This document shows positions 1 to 10,760 of a DNA stretch of 64,000 nucleotides, piece by piece (within the stretch, counting starts at the first letter, position 1; each line of letters opens with the position of its first letter). Below the pieces are notes generated by a model, which saw only the letters and a program-made list of their open reading frames with translations, searched no databases and was not told the origin of the DNA. The translations under genes were made by a program, and so were the position numbers. Source of the DNA: Mortierella sp. BCC40632 (lineage: Eukaryota > Mortierellomycota > Mortierellomycetes > Mortierellales > Mortierellaceae); NCBI GenBank assembly GCA_011634665.1, contig WAEK01000002.1, positions 608,501 to 672,500 of the forward strand. The letters are read 5' to 3'.

Positions 1-696
1 GGAAGCCGAATCGTCTTTCCTGGGACAGAAACGACCAACTCATCGCCTACCAACTGTTGGTCGACCAATGTCATCTATTGAAAAATCACCATGGAGAGCA
101 GGACTTGATTGAGTTGGACATTCACATTCGATCGTACTCACTCTACTCTACGTTCCTGAACACTTACTAATGGCAGTTGACGCATAGTTCTCACTTGAGC
201 CGTCTCTGGGTCAATGACCTGCCAGACGCGATCGTACTATAGGATGATAGTATCAAAAAGAGAAAGAGAGAAAGAGAGAGAGAGAGAGAAAGTAATTTAG
301 AACGCGTGCATGAGATTAAGCTATCTTGTTTTTGTTTTGGTGCTGATTTTTTTTTTTTTTCGCGTTTGATGGAAGAGCCATCTGAAGGAGAAACCACAGC
401 AAAGGAAGGATACGAAACACAGAACTTACAGTCAGACCATCTATTATCGAGCACAGCAAAGATGCGCATTATACATATTTTTTTTTTTTTTTTTTTTTGC
501 GCAGCCCCCCCAGTCAGTCCATTCTTCCAGTTAGTAAATGTATGTACTCTATAGTTCCAGATAAAGACCGGAGTATCAATGAAGGGATCCGCTGCTGGTC
601 TTGCTCCTTACACTTGGAGATATCCGCCTCAGTAACCCTCACAGCCTTGCAAGACTTGATGGGGTAGATGTAGATGTCCGAAATGACTGGAGCCAT
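1..696 (-). CDS. MOSC-domain protein (mARC-like), 3' end cut by window edge
   Basis: N-terminal part of a molybdenum-cofactor-sulfurase C-terminal (MOSC) domain protein, the family of mitochondrial amidoxime-reducing components. The start ATG is at 696 and the protein opens MAPVISDIYIYPIKSCKAVR, the usual MOSC beta-barrel opening (IYPIKSC). Exons are 612-696, 430-440, 168-236 and 1-74. They join in phase to give KYGLTYDRVWQVIDPET, RTMRQLPL and DELVVSVPGK, all typical of the family. Exon 2 is only 11 bases. Reading continues off the left edge, so the cofactor-binding cysteine region is not seen. Family assignment is strong; substrate and cellular site are unknown. Confidence 0.88.
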
Positions 697-1301
697 GGGA
701 GAAATGGAATTGAGAAATCAAGAAGGTTTAAATGAGCTCGGTGGAATGTGTGTGCGAGGAAGAAGAAAGAGCGAGAGAGAGAGAGAGAGGGAGAGAGAGA
801 GGGAGAAAAATAACAAGGGACAAACCTCTCGGGTAGAAATTTATACCAGCCGGTTCGGCGCAGTCGGTGAGATAAAAAGACTCAAAAAATCACGTTATCG
901 GTCAACTCTGTTCCCTTGACCCAACACCAAAGCAAACTGTATAGTTTGTCCCTTTCGACAGTGCTATCATCTCGACGAGAACGCTTTCATCTTAAGACTA
1001 GAGAAAGTGTAGCTAGGATCCGTCACTCTATCTAAGACACTGTGTGGCAAGGCGAAGCACCCGATGAGGAAAAGGTATAGAACCGAGAGATAGACAAGTC
1101 GCGTACACTATTGGTACTTTGGTGTAGTATTGTTCGGAAGAAGGTAGAAATCACTCAGCTCTATGACAATCTACTTTGCTCTCTCTTTTTTCTCTCTCTC
1201 CCCTCTCTGTCTGTCTTTTTGTCTGTCCGACTGTCTGTTGCAACTGCAAGATACGGTTGTCCTTTATTGCAGAGTCATAGAAACAAAACTGAGTCCTTAT
1301 T

Positions 1302-1339
<38 letters not shown>

Positions 1340-1614
1340 CTCCTTTCATTCAAAATGAGTGTATATGGTTGGATGGATGGATGGTGCTCATAAGTATAGT
1401 CGTTCGCCTCACATTCCGTGCTGCGCGTCATAGAGTATCGGTTACTTTTTTCTTTTTCTTTTTCATTTTCTCTTTTTCTTTTTTGCATGTTGATTATTCA
1501 AAGCTTTCAGAGTTTTTTTTTTTTTTTTTTTTTCTGGGTAAAAGGGAATATAGAATGCAGGTAGGAATGTTGGACCCTTCTCCTACTTGCGACCCCATGG
1601 GTGGGTTGAGTTGA
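697..1614. other. Intergenic, low complexity
   Basis: Lies between the MOSC gene start and the SED5 stop. Holds a GA-rich tract near 771-806, a run of 35 T at 1304-1338 and a second T run near 1515-1533. The reading frames here are made of these repeats (poly-F, poly-K, RE repeats) and have no family likeness. It should contain the MOSC promoter and the SED5 3' UTR. Confidence 0.6.
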
Positions 1615-3309
1615 TCACGACAAGACCGAAAGAGTCACTGCAGAGGATATTATGACGGCAAATACCTTGACCATCAGCCAACGATTTGAAGAGACATAGC
1701 TATAATATTTCAACAGCTCTGTCTGTGCTCCTGCTACATTCGACTCGATATCCTCTGTGTTGGCATCAATCCTACATTCCAAAGAAGAAGAAAAGGACTT
1801 TAGTTCCTGTTCTCATTTTTTTTTCCTTCCTCCTTCCAATTAGGATCTAGTCATAACTCTTCAGGCTCCCCCAGTAACTCGGATAAACATACCGTTGGAC
1901 CATCTCCCGTTGTTCAGAGACCATCTGAGCCAGCTGCTGAAAGATCCCTCCAAGTTCGTGTAAAGTAGATTCGATCGACTCCACAGCTGTTGATCGGCTC
2001 TCCAGGTACTGACTGTTGGAATCCTGTAGCTGTACCTGCTCCATCTGCTGCTGCTGAAGTTGTGAAGGGGTAGTCAAATCCAATGAAAGCACATCCTTTG
2101 GCGGACTTGTGCTCGATGTGGCGCGCCGGTCAAGATTGTATAGTGGCGAATCACCTATAGTTCAAATCGCATGACACCAAAGAAAGAATGAGAAAAGAGC
2201 ACCTGCTGTTGAGTATCTTTGCCTCTTTGGATCCTCTCAGATGTTCAAGGAAATTTGATCCGTAATCTAAAGTCTTGACTTTCTTCTTCGCCATAGGATC
2301 CACTCTAGACTTACTGGAGAACGTATTGGCCTGTTGTTGTGTTGAGAACATGAATTGCTCCCGGCGATCCTTGGTGGCCCTCATGTTCTCTGTTCGGACT
2401 TCCAGTACCTCCTTGAAGGTAGACGTTTGAGCTGCAAGCCTAGACTGCAAAAGGACAACAACATTGGAATTGTGCTCGATCGCCTGTTTGCTCAAGGGTG
2501 CTGATCCTGCTGGATGTCTGCCTCCAGTAGCACTCTGGTCCCGAACCTGGCTCTGAAGTTGTGCGATCTGCTTGTTGATTTTGGCAATGTCCTGCTTGAT
2601 GATGTAGATCAATTCCTGATGGTTGGGCATAATCCCCCAGTATTCCAAGAGTCGAGGCCATTCATGCAATGAGATGACAATAAGAATGAGATTAGTAACC
2701 AGAACTTGCATGTTCATCCTCGTTTGTCTATCAAGTTCTTTTTTCTTCCTTTTTTTTGGGCCACAGGTCCTTGGCAACATACACTAATTTCAACAGGTCT
2801 GTCATCGAACAAGGTCTTGCGCTTGGCAACTAGATTGTTGGGTCGAAAAGAGGGGGGGAAGGGAGGAGAAGGGTTGTCGTTCAGTTAATAGTGAGATCCC
2901 TAGTAGTGAGCCCCATCAGACATGGGCGCAAGCAGATCCACTAGTCAAAGTGAAAATGTGCTCAATGCAAGCTCTCCATGGCCTGAGGCCTAGAATGTCA
3001 ATGACAAGGGAGAGTGCGTGTGTGTGTGTGTGAAGAAAATAAAATAAGAAAAAGTAAGGAGACTGAGATCCTACGTCGAGCGAGTTTTGTGAGCTTGGCA
3101 GCCACGGCATGAATCTCCTTGGCGATCATGGAGGCTATGAGTGAAAAATCCGACTTTTGACGCTGTCCATGTGGAGCGCCATTTCCTGGTTGCTGTTGTT
3201 GTTGCTGTTCAATGGGCGAGAGAAGTCTGCGTTTATCTGAAGGCAGATGATGCTGTGCTCGGGATCGGAGCGACTCGATGGTAGCAAAGAACTCGGATGT
3301 GCGATCCAT
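1615..3309 (-). CDS. SED5: Syntaxin-5/Sed5 Golgi t-SNARE
   Basis: Qa-SNARE of ER-Golgi and intra-Golgi fusion. Start ATG at 3309 (MDRTSEFFATIESLRSR). Exons: 3075-3309, 2783-2829, 2203-2615, about 1893-2154, and 1615-1771. Recognisable blocks in order: N-terminal peptide, KRKTLFDDRPVEI, ELIYIIKQDIAKINKQIAQL, EVRTENMRATKDRREQF, the SNARE helix with STLHELGGIFQQLAQMV and the central zero-layer glutamine, RIDAN, and a C-terminal membrane anchor of about 18 residues ending LSVLS. Expected length is about 370 aa, usual for the family. The exon 3/exon 4 junction (donor at 2202, acceptor at 2155) leaves the frame one base out; see findings. Next gene upstream is the MAPEG protein on the same strand. 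Confidence 0.93.
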
Positions 3310-3362
3310 GGTGAAGTGACAAGAGATGTGGGTTTGAGAAGGTTGGTGGCAGAGAGAAAGAG

Positions 3363-3402
<40 letters not shown>

Positions 3403-3457
3403 GATAAAGTCGGGGGAATGGAATGGAGTGCCTGGTAGAGGAGTATATGAGAGGATG

Positions 3458-3499
<42 letters not shown>

Positions 3500-3816
3500 G
3501 TTGGTGAGGATGACGATGGACAAAGGAGAGAGAGAGAGAAAGGGAACAAAAAAAGTGCAGATGGACAGTGCTAATAATGATGCAGAATCGAATGCAAGAT
3601 GGATGGACCGTCCGTTGGATGTGCAAAAGAAGGCGAACATTCCCAGTCCCACCTTCTTGGCCTGCACGTGGCTCAACGCCAAAGCATAAGACTGACTTAA
3701 CCTCCACAGCCGTTTTATTTTTTTTTTTTTTTTTTGATAACTTGGTATCTTTGTTTATTGAATGATTGATTAAAGAAGTGGTGGAACAATAGAACTTGAT
3801 GGGCAGTCGATGTCAT
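3310..3816. repeat. SED5 upstream region with two GA microsatellites
   Basis: Contains near-perfect (GA)n at 3366-3397 and 3462-3495, a shorter tract near 3528-3540, and a T run at 3717-3735. It lies between the SED5 start and the stop of the upstream minus-strand gene. The Ser/Leu-rich and Arg/Glu-rich frames through it are repeat artefacts. Confidence 0.8.
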
Positions 3817-4351
3817 TTATGCAGAGGTGATCATGTCAAAGGCAATCTTGCCAGTCAAGGCAAGAAGACCAACATCTCCAATGTGGCCCCAGGCTCCCCA
3901 CATGCGCTTCTGGGGATCGCCCGAAGTGTAACCAATGCTATAGAAGATACGGCCAAGGCACCAGATCAGACCCAAACCTGCCGATGCACGAGGATACTGA
4001 AGACCGGCAATGAGAAGCGTAACCAAGTAGCTGGAGAATCCCTCCAAAGTGTTCTGGTGCACGCGCTGGTAGCAGTTGAAGATCATCTTCTTCTTGTCGC
4101 TCTTGGCCTCGGATGCCTCAGCGTACATGTTGGGCAAAGGGACGTTGGCAACCTTGCGGTAGCTGCCGACACGGTGACCAAGGACGGTGACCAGCACCGT
4201 AGAGAGGACCGTGGTGGCGATGGTCTATAGGTAGGGAAAAAGTCAAAGGAAAGCGAGGTTAAGGCGCTGAACCAGGATGAGTCGGGCAAAGGAGATGGGA
4301 AAGAGAAAAACATACATATCCGTAATCGGGTGAGAGGGTGAAGGTGACCAT
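3817..4351 (-). CDS. Microsomal glutathione S-transferase 3-like (MAPEG family)
   Basis: Membrane glutathione transferase/peroxidase of the MAPEG superfamily, closest in pattern to MGST3. Exon 1 is 4316-4351 (MVTFTLSPDYGY) and exon 2 is 3817-4224; the intron is phase 0 with GTATG donor and TATAG acceptor. Total 147 aa, the usual length. The conserved loop IFNCYQRVHQNTLE and the block GLGLIWCLGRIFYSIGY are present, with four hydrophobic spans. Expected location is ER or outer mitochondrial membrane, in lipid peroxide and xenobiotic detoxification. No odd features. Confidence 0.93.
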
Positions 4352-5145
4352 GGTTGTAGGTGGGGTTGTAGATGGGGTTGTGTTTGCGGAGAAAGGTTGC
4401 GTCTGGGAGAGCTGAGAGTGGTGAGCAGAACAAGGCGGGAGTGGGATGAAGATGTGAGGATGGAGAGAAGAGTTGGACAAACTGCCCCTATTTATATGTT
4501 CTCCTGCTGGTCTCTTTGTCCGGTTTTTCCATTTTTCCCTTCGACCTCTCATGTTTCCTTCTTCGTCCTCCCGCCCTCCACTTCTCCCGAGTACTAAACT
4601 TTGATCAAGAGCTGCTGGGCCCTGTCCGGCCACCCGCTCGATCAGCTCCACAGGGCTTGCATTCACATCAGTTGATTATGACTGGTTGTTTGGGGGGAAG
4701 GGCAATGGCGTGTGATGACGAAGAACACACTTTCACGCTGGGGATGGTTCAAGAGGGTCAAAGTGGGAAGGGATGGTCCGCGCCCAAGGACTTTTTCCTA
4801 ATAATGGGAGTGCGTGGACCTGGCGTATTCGTTCCGGTTTTACGATCTTCACTCTGAGCTAAAAATCTTGTCTGACGAATAGAGAGGCGAAGAGTGGAGA
4901 GCGTTACTCAACGAGTACGCGTTCAGTGTCCAGACGAAAGTTCTCTCGCCCATGTGACTTCCGATCACTTTTTTTTTTTTCTGCAGTGTCCCCCTTTCTT
5001 CTTTCTCCAACTGTTAGATTTGTAACCCATGGAAAGCCGCAGTGCATGTTGACGACCAGCAACTCTGTTGCCAAGACGATCAGGATTGGAAATAATAGAC
5101 AACTATAAACCATGGATTTTATTCCTTTAAATGGATCAGAAGCAT
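4352..5145. other. Intergenic
   Basis: Between the MAPEG gene start and the stop of the O-fucosyltransferase-like gene, both on the minus strand. No coding pattern recognised. A CT-rich pyrimidine stretch just upstream of 4351 (minus strand) is the likely MAPEG promoter and leader. Confidence 0.5.
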
Positions 5146-8100
5146 CTACATATACACAGCACGGCGCCCGTACCAGTCTCTCTGTCTAAACGCCCCCACA
5201 CGCGAGAACGTGCTCATCTTGACTCCAACAAGGACCTCTGCCTCAGCCATTAAAAGCTGCTCCACCATCATGGGCCCAAACACCCCCAACTTCTCCACAG
5301 TCTGTATCTCGCCATGGTCCAATACAATCCACTCGTCTTCCTCTTCTCCTTCGCTCTTAGATCTCTTGGAGCGCCTCAAACGAGCCAGCTCCTCTTCTCG
5401 GTGCTCGTTGGTTGCCACAAACACTGGAATCTTTCTCTTGGTGATTGGTTTTTCTTCTTGACTTTCTCTGTCCAATGTTGAATGCATCTCCATACTCTCG
5501 GATGACATCCCGCCAGAGATAGGAAGCTCTTGAGGCGCCACTCGTCCTTGTGCTTGGTGTTGAGCTTTGCTTTGAAGATCCTTTATTATCTTGATGTATT
5601 CATCAACCGATGGTAAGCATTGCGAAAGCAGTTTTCCTTTGAATTCTTTTTTGCAATAGGACTCGAAATCACCTCGTCGGACATGAAGCATAAAAAAGGT
5701 GTGATTTGTTTGTGGACTGAGCATCTCTTGTTGCTGTGCTTGGTCCTGCAAGAGAGACGGTGGGGGTGGGGGTGGTTGTGTAGGCCCAAACGTATCCTTT
5801 CCAAACACGAGCCTCTGTTCAGGATTCCGCCCCAATGTCCGCTCCAAAAATGCGTTCACAAACTCGACAAGTCTAGGGTGAAAATGTAAATGCTGTCCAA
5901 ACTCGTGCCATTCAGGCGAATCAATAACAGCACCCGTTCCAGAACTGCCACCTGATTCTTCTCCCACGGATACCAACGGGATTTGAATCTTGTATGTGTT
6001 GGTAATACAAATGAATGGCTCCTTCTCCAGAGACTCATCCATCAGCGCTTCCACAACCCTGTCAGCCTCTCTTGTCTGATCGATTGGCTCCCTGTTGACT
6101 TTTCCCCCGTCAGTATGATTCCTATTGATCTCTTCCATCTGCAAAGGCTTGGCTAACTTTGGTTCAGTTGGAAGCATCAATTTTTTGTACTCGAACCCCC
6201 ATTGCCGAAGGAACGCCTTGGCTGTAAAGTCAAGTCCACGTTTAGAACCAAATCCACAACTAACATGGCATGGCATACTCATGTCCACATTACCAATCCC
6301 TGTTCCTGGACTTTGTTGATAGGCAGCGACCACGAAGTTCTTTCTTGGGCTAGTTTCATCCAGCGGTAGAGAGTTTGGTTGCTGAGATGTGTTTCTTTCA
6401 TCCTCAATTTCAGAAATGACAAAGGGTGATTGTCCTTGACTACCCCTTCTGTATCCAGATTCTTGAGAAGTAGCACTGTTGGTGCCGCGCTCCAGAGGCG
6501 GGATCCATGACGCTCCAACAGAAGATCCTGATTCACGAATCCAGGCGGGACCTCGGAAATTGCCTTTGTCTCTTAGATCGTGATATTCAACCACACGCAC
6601 TCCCGTTCGCCGCCGGAACTCATCCAAATCAAAGAATTCGGACCAAGGCTGGTTCTTTCGAGTCTTGTCATGGGATGAGGAGGTGATTGGTGGCAAGAGT
6701 AATGTGCGATCAAGTGCTCGGGCAATGTGCATGGCCCGCAGCATACCAAAAAACTGATTCGATAACCCTGCAAAAGGAAGGTAGGTGATGAACCTCTCAT
6801 TGACTAAGGTCGAGGACGGTTCTTCGTTGCCATCCCTATACGCCTGGAACGAACGCTGATAGTGTTGCGATTGTTGCATGGACTGTACCGAGTCTTGTGA
6901 TGATTTCGTGGTCGATGAAGAGCGTATGATGGATGCTTGTGTGAGCCATGTTACAAAGCTTGCTGCCTCTGTGAAATCGTCCTCTCCTTCATCGGGATAA
7001 TAGTCGAGTGAATCCTCCATGAATGAAGCCGACTCTTTGTCGCTCCAGCCAGTCCGTACTTTGACTGGGCCTGCTCTTGAACCAGAAGGGCGATTTTCGG
7101 TGACCGAAGATGCCTGAGATACAAGAATTTCGCTTGCTCCTTGAGTGGCAGCAGTATGCTGAGTGGGCTGAGCAATAGAAGCATTCGAAGCTTTGGAGCA
7201 TTGATGACAAGGCCTCAGCCCTCGAATTACACTCATGACAAGAACACAAGCGCCAAGACCCACAACTAATACCATTGCTCCTGCCCATAAATATCGTTGT
7301 AAAAATCGTCTCCTCCGTCGGCTAAAGCCCAGGCTCAACCATTCTCCGCAACTACACAGCCACGACTGAGAACTAGTAAGCTCCCTTGTTGTCCCTACAC
7401 CATTGGACGAAATCGAAAGAGTACCGAATTGAATGCGCGGCATCTTTTCCACGAATAGTCTCCAGCTTGCCCACTTTGCGCCACCTAGTCCGTATCGCAA
7501 GGATAAGGATAAAGCGGCCTTTCTCTTAAATGTCCGAGGCTTTCTCTTCTCGTTCTCTTGTTCCTGGCAACAGTATTTCTTATCATCGGAGGTAAAAGCG
7601 GTGTCCCATTTTCCCTTGTTAGTATCGAAGGTTCCCTTGTCGTTGCCGTAACAATCTCGACAGTAGACACCAGTCGTATCCTGAAAATGCTGATGACCTC
7701 TAGATCGCCAATGGACCTGTGTCTCATCACCAAGGAACGTTGCTGTAGATGTTGTAGATGATGCGGATGGTAAGGGTGAATCATTGTTTGAGTAAAAGCC
7801 GTAGTGTAAATCAACGCTGGTCCTGGCGGTCACTGTGGTGGCTGTTGAAGGCGATAAAGACTGAGTGGGTCGGACACACGCACTAGTGGAACCCTGGTAA
7901 GGGATAGTGAGCAGCAGCTGGTTATCTCCACTGTGGTCCCCATTTACATTGTTGCTTGTCGGATTTGGGTATTGACAATGCTGATCCATGATGGGGTTCA
8001 CGAATGGTGACAAGGAAAAGTCTGAGTAAAGAGGTGCTGGGCTCGGTGGTGTTGGGTCAGAGGATAGAGACATGTGGTAGGTCTCGAGCGGTAATGGGGT

Positions 8101-8322
8101 TTGCTCGGTATGGTAATCCCTGGTCTGTCCACTGGCAGCAGCATTGTTGAAGGGCACGTCGTCAAGGGGTGGTAACTCGGCCGTAGAACTTGGTCTACTG
8201 GACACGCCATTTCCTTGAACAAGAGGCAACACGGAATGCCATAGCTCTGACTCGATTTGCTCTACACGTCGACTGTTGCTGTTCTCGGAGCTTTCATAGT
8301 ATTTGTCTTCATTATGATCCAT
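5146..8322 (-). CDS. Large type II membrane protein with GDP-fucose O-fucosyltransferase-like domain
   Basis: Intronless 1058-aa reading frame. The frame runs a little further upstream, but only to a GTG; the first ATG is at 8322 (MDHNEDKYYESSENSNS). Residues 1 to about 345 are polar and low complexity. A hydrophobic segment at about 347-372 (LWAGAMVLVVGLGACVLVM) fits a signal anchor, so the rest would face the Golgi lumen. The catalytic-type region has FITYLPFAGLSNQFFGMLRA (about 507), the nucleotide-sugar motif FFMLHVRRGDFESYC (about 877) and the C-terminal block EVLVGVKMSTFSRVGAF. These fit the protein O-fucosyltransferase family (GT65/68-like, PF10250 type). The acceptor is unknown. It is much longer than animal POFUT1 (about 390 aa) because of the N-terminal part and linkers. 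Confidence 0.8.
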   Translation of the reverse strand: MDHNEDKYYESSENSNSRRVEQIESELWHSVLPLVQGNGVSSRPSSTAELPPLDDVPFNNAAASGQTRDYHTEQTPLPLETYHMSLSSDPTPPSPAPLYSDFSLSPFVNPIMDQHCQYPNPTSNNVNGDHSGDNQLLLTIPYQGSTSACVRPTQSLSPSTATTVTARTSVDLHYGFYSNNDSPLPSASSTTSTATFLGDETQVHWRSRGHQHFQDTTGVYCRDCYGNDKGTFDTNKGKWDTAFTSDDKKYCCQEQENEKRKPRTFKRKAALSLSLRYGLGGAKWASWRLFVEKMPRIQFGTLSISSNGVGTTRELTSSQSWLCSCGEWLSLGFSRRRRRFLQRYLWAGAMVLVVGLGACVLVMSVIRGLRPCHQCSKASNASIAQPTQHTAATQGASEILVSQASSVTENRPSGSRAGPVKVRTGWSDKESASFMEDSLDYYPDEGEDDFTEAASFVTWLTQASIIRSSSTTKSSQDSVQSMQQSQHYQRSFQAYRDGNEEPSSTLVNERFITYLPFAGLSNQFFGMLRAMHIARALDRTLLLPPITSSSHDKTRKNQPWSEFFDLDEFRRRTGVRVVEYHDLRDKGNFRGPAWIRESGSSVGASWIPPLERGTNSATSQESGYRRGSQGQSPFVISEIEDERNTSQQPNSLPLDETSPRKNFVVAAYQQSPGTGIGNVDMSMPCHVSCGFGSKRGLDFTAKAFLRQWGFEYKKLMLPTEPKLAKPLQMEEINRNHTDGGKVNREPIDQTREADRVVEALMDESLEKEPFICITNTYKIQIPLVSVGEESGGSSGTGAVIDSPEWHEFGQHLHFHPRLVEFVNAFLERTLGRNPEQRLVFGKDTFGPTQPPPPPPSLLQDQAQQQEMLSPQTNHTFFMLHVRRGDFESYCKKEFKGKLLSQCLPSVDEYIKIIKDLQSKAQHQAQGRVAPQELPISGGMSSESMEMHSTLDRESQEEKPITKRKIPVFVATNEHREEELARLRRSKRSKSEGEEEDEWIVLDHGEIQTVEKLGVFGPMMVEQLLMAEAEVLVGVKMSTFSRVGAFRQRDWYGRRAVYM

Positions 8323-9184
8323 TGAAGTTCTAACTGAATGAAACAGAGGCACTATGAGGAAACATGTCTGATTCTGACAATCTATTACACCTTGACAAGG
8401 ATTTCTCGGAGCATACCTTTCTGTTCACACGTTGCTTATAGCTCTTGCAGTTCTTTTTTTCTTCTCTTGTCAAAGGTTGAAGGGGAGTGTCTGATGAAGA
8501 GAAGTGGGATATCTCGAATCGAGGTGAGCGAAACTCAAGCATCTTAAGAAATGCATGTCAGTTCGTTCATTCACTGAGGAACGAGAAAATAGGAGGGACA
8601 CAGACTCAAGTCTGGAATGGAATTACGACAGTGTTCCTGATGTTTTTGCGCACTCGCTATCCATAGAGTGCCCTTTTTTTTTTTTTTTTTTTTGCTTGTG
8701 CCATACACGTCTACAACAGATCTCTCTCTCTCTCTCTCTCCCTTCTCCACCGCACATACGCCTTAAAACGATATCATTCGATAGAAACTGGTTGGAAAGG
8801 GAAAGAGTCGTGGATTAGTTCGAATTATCAAAACGGGGCGCTTGGTCTCTTTATCCATCCCTATCCCTTTTTCTCTTGGTCCCCTCTCTCCCTACTTTCC
8901 CAAAGAGTAGGAAACTTGGACCAGTACCTGAGCGTCGTCTCAACACCTCAGCACTACACGAATCCAGCACCAGGTAGGGAAAAAAAAAGAGTAGGGGGAG
9001 TCGCTGATTCTGATAGAGAGACCAAGCAAATAGATTGTAGGCGGATTGTACGAACCTTGTTTTTGGAGCTGATAAAGCTGAAAGGAGCCAATTTGCGCAA
9101 GCTAGTATTTGAAAAGCACTGCTCAATAACCATGGTCATAAGTCATAACAATGATTCAGAGGAACTGCCGTTTGGAACTCAAGC

Positions 9185-9215
<31 letters not shown>

Positions 9216-9720
9216 AAATGACAGGCCTCTAGAATAGAGATCTCGCTGTAGTGACTCAGCCCATAGCCTAGACCGTTGAAGTTGGCAGGTAGTCTCGATG
9301 ATTGGCAGTCATGATCACTGTTTATTCGTGTCTGCGGCCTGATGCATTTCTACAATCCTTTCCATGATCATGTCCCAAGTTTTTGAACCATAACTTTGGT
9401 CCACACATATGATCGAAGCTCAGGACTCGTACTGAAAGATCCTTTCTTCCACTCTTCTCTTTGCTCTCTTTCTCCAGTGCTCCATTCTTTTTGATTTGGT
9501 TCGCTATCAGTTCACCTGGATCTCTTCATTTCTCCTTTCTAATAAAAAAGAGAGAGAACACAGGCTATGCAGGGTGCGCCACGAGCAGGCTGCAAACCAA
9601 GCACCCCGTTCTTCTCGGTTCTGTACTTCTTCTTTTTATCCTCTAGAAGTGCTCACTACCGATATAGAACCCTAATATGGGCCGTCGAAGCTTCTGAAAA
9701 CCCTGCGACCCCTCAGTCGA
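8323..9720. other. Gene-poor region upstream of the O-fucosyltransferase-like gene
   Basis: No recognisable gene. Contains a T run near 8674-8693, a (TC)10 tract at 8721-8740 and a run of about 26 A at 9186-9211. The small frames here match nothing I recognise. Confidence 0.5.
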
Positions 9721-9960
9721 ATGGGTACATCAATAAAACTTCATTTACTGGCGATCGCCTGCATAACTACTATATTTCAAGTAGCTAGTACTAGCAACCT
9801 TCCTCGCATCACTATCCTGGGGCCCTACCCAACCGAGTGCTCTCGAAGCATCGACCCCCAGCGGCCAATGGTCCACTGGGCCCACCGGAACAGTGCAGAC
9901 GGCGTCATCTGGATACTGAGCGGGTGGGGTTTACAGTCACGCCGGGTGCGGAACGGGTGA
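9721..9960 (+). CDS. Possible small secreted protein (weak)
   Basis: A 79-codon frame that begins MGTSIKLHLLAIACITTIFQ, which reads like a signal peptide with cleavage around residues 22-24. The remainder is GC-rich and shows no known motif and only one further cysteine. There is no neighbour support and no splice evidence. It may be a chance frame in a GC-rich stretch. Listed only because of the leader-like start. Confidence 0.22.
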   Translation: MGTSIKLHLLAIACITTIFQVASTSNLPRITILGPYPTECSRSIDPQRPMVHWAHRNSADGVIWILSGWGLQSRRVRNG

Positions 9961-10408
9961 CATGCATTCTTTGACATCGAGTCAGAAGGGGAGGGGTTGA
10001 CCAGTCAAGTGAGAGGGCGCGTGGAACCAAAGGGAAGAACCCAAGTGGTAAGAAAGAGGTTCTCTGAGGCAAAGAACCCTCTCGCGTCGCGTGCCTCAGA
10101 GTGTCCCTGGCTAACAGTTCGTCGGCCATACAACACTCAAGCCAAGCCCAGGCTTGTAACCCGGACGGACTACGGGTCGCTTGCGCGACCCTGACCACAA
10201 CACAGACGGCCACATCCTAAAGCCTAGCTCGAGGACAGGCACCAGAGTGCTGCTAACCAGGGAAAATGAACAAGCAATAAACAAGGGGGGAAGGGGAAGA
10301 ACGATAGTCCAAAGGAGTAGAAAAAGATGGTCGCGAGGTGAGGCACCTCGGCCATAAAAAAAAAAAAAACTGTGAAGAGGGGGGGGAGGGATAAGGAGGG
10401 GGGGGGGC

Positions 10409-10412
<4 letters not shown>

Positions 10413-10444
<32 letters not shown>

Positions 10445-10605
10445 CTGGTGCTGGTGATCTGAGGTGCTATGGTGCTGTGGTGCTGTGGTATTGAAGTGCT
10501 GAGGTGCTGAGTCGGTGGTATTGGAGTTGGTGGCGCTGAGGCGCAGGAGTCCTGAAGTGCTGGGGCACTGGGGTGCTGAGACGCGCTGGGGTGCTGGTCC
10601 AGGTC
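10413..10605. repeat. (CT)n tract and GGTGCTG-type minisatellite
   Basis: A (CT)15 tract at 10413-10442 is followed by an imperfect minisatellite at about 10446-10605. Its units are variants of GGTGCTG, GTGGTGCTG and AAGTGCTGA. Several frames are open through it only because of the repeat. It lies just outside the left arm of the inverted-repeat element. Confidence 0.8.
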
Positions 10606-10760
10606 TCCTACTCATGGGGAAGGGAAGGTGGTGGAAGGTAGGGGAAGGGAAGTGTGGTGCGAGAGGGTTGGAGAGAGAAGAAAGAGGAAAGAAAAGAAAA
10701 AAAAAAAAAAAAAAAAGAAAAGAAATATGGTGGCACCATCAAGAGACGGTGGCGTGGCAC

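Noticed and set aside
2998..3707. Several overlapping minus-strand frames of 149-190 codons, Ser/Leu-rich
   Set aside because: They arise from the GA/CT microsatellites. Only the 3075-3309 part is real, as SED5 exon 1.
8323..8352. Start of the O-fucosyltransferase-like protein 10 codons further upstream
   Set aside because: The codon at 8350-8352 is GTG; the first ATG in frame is at 8322.
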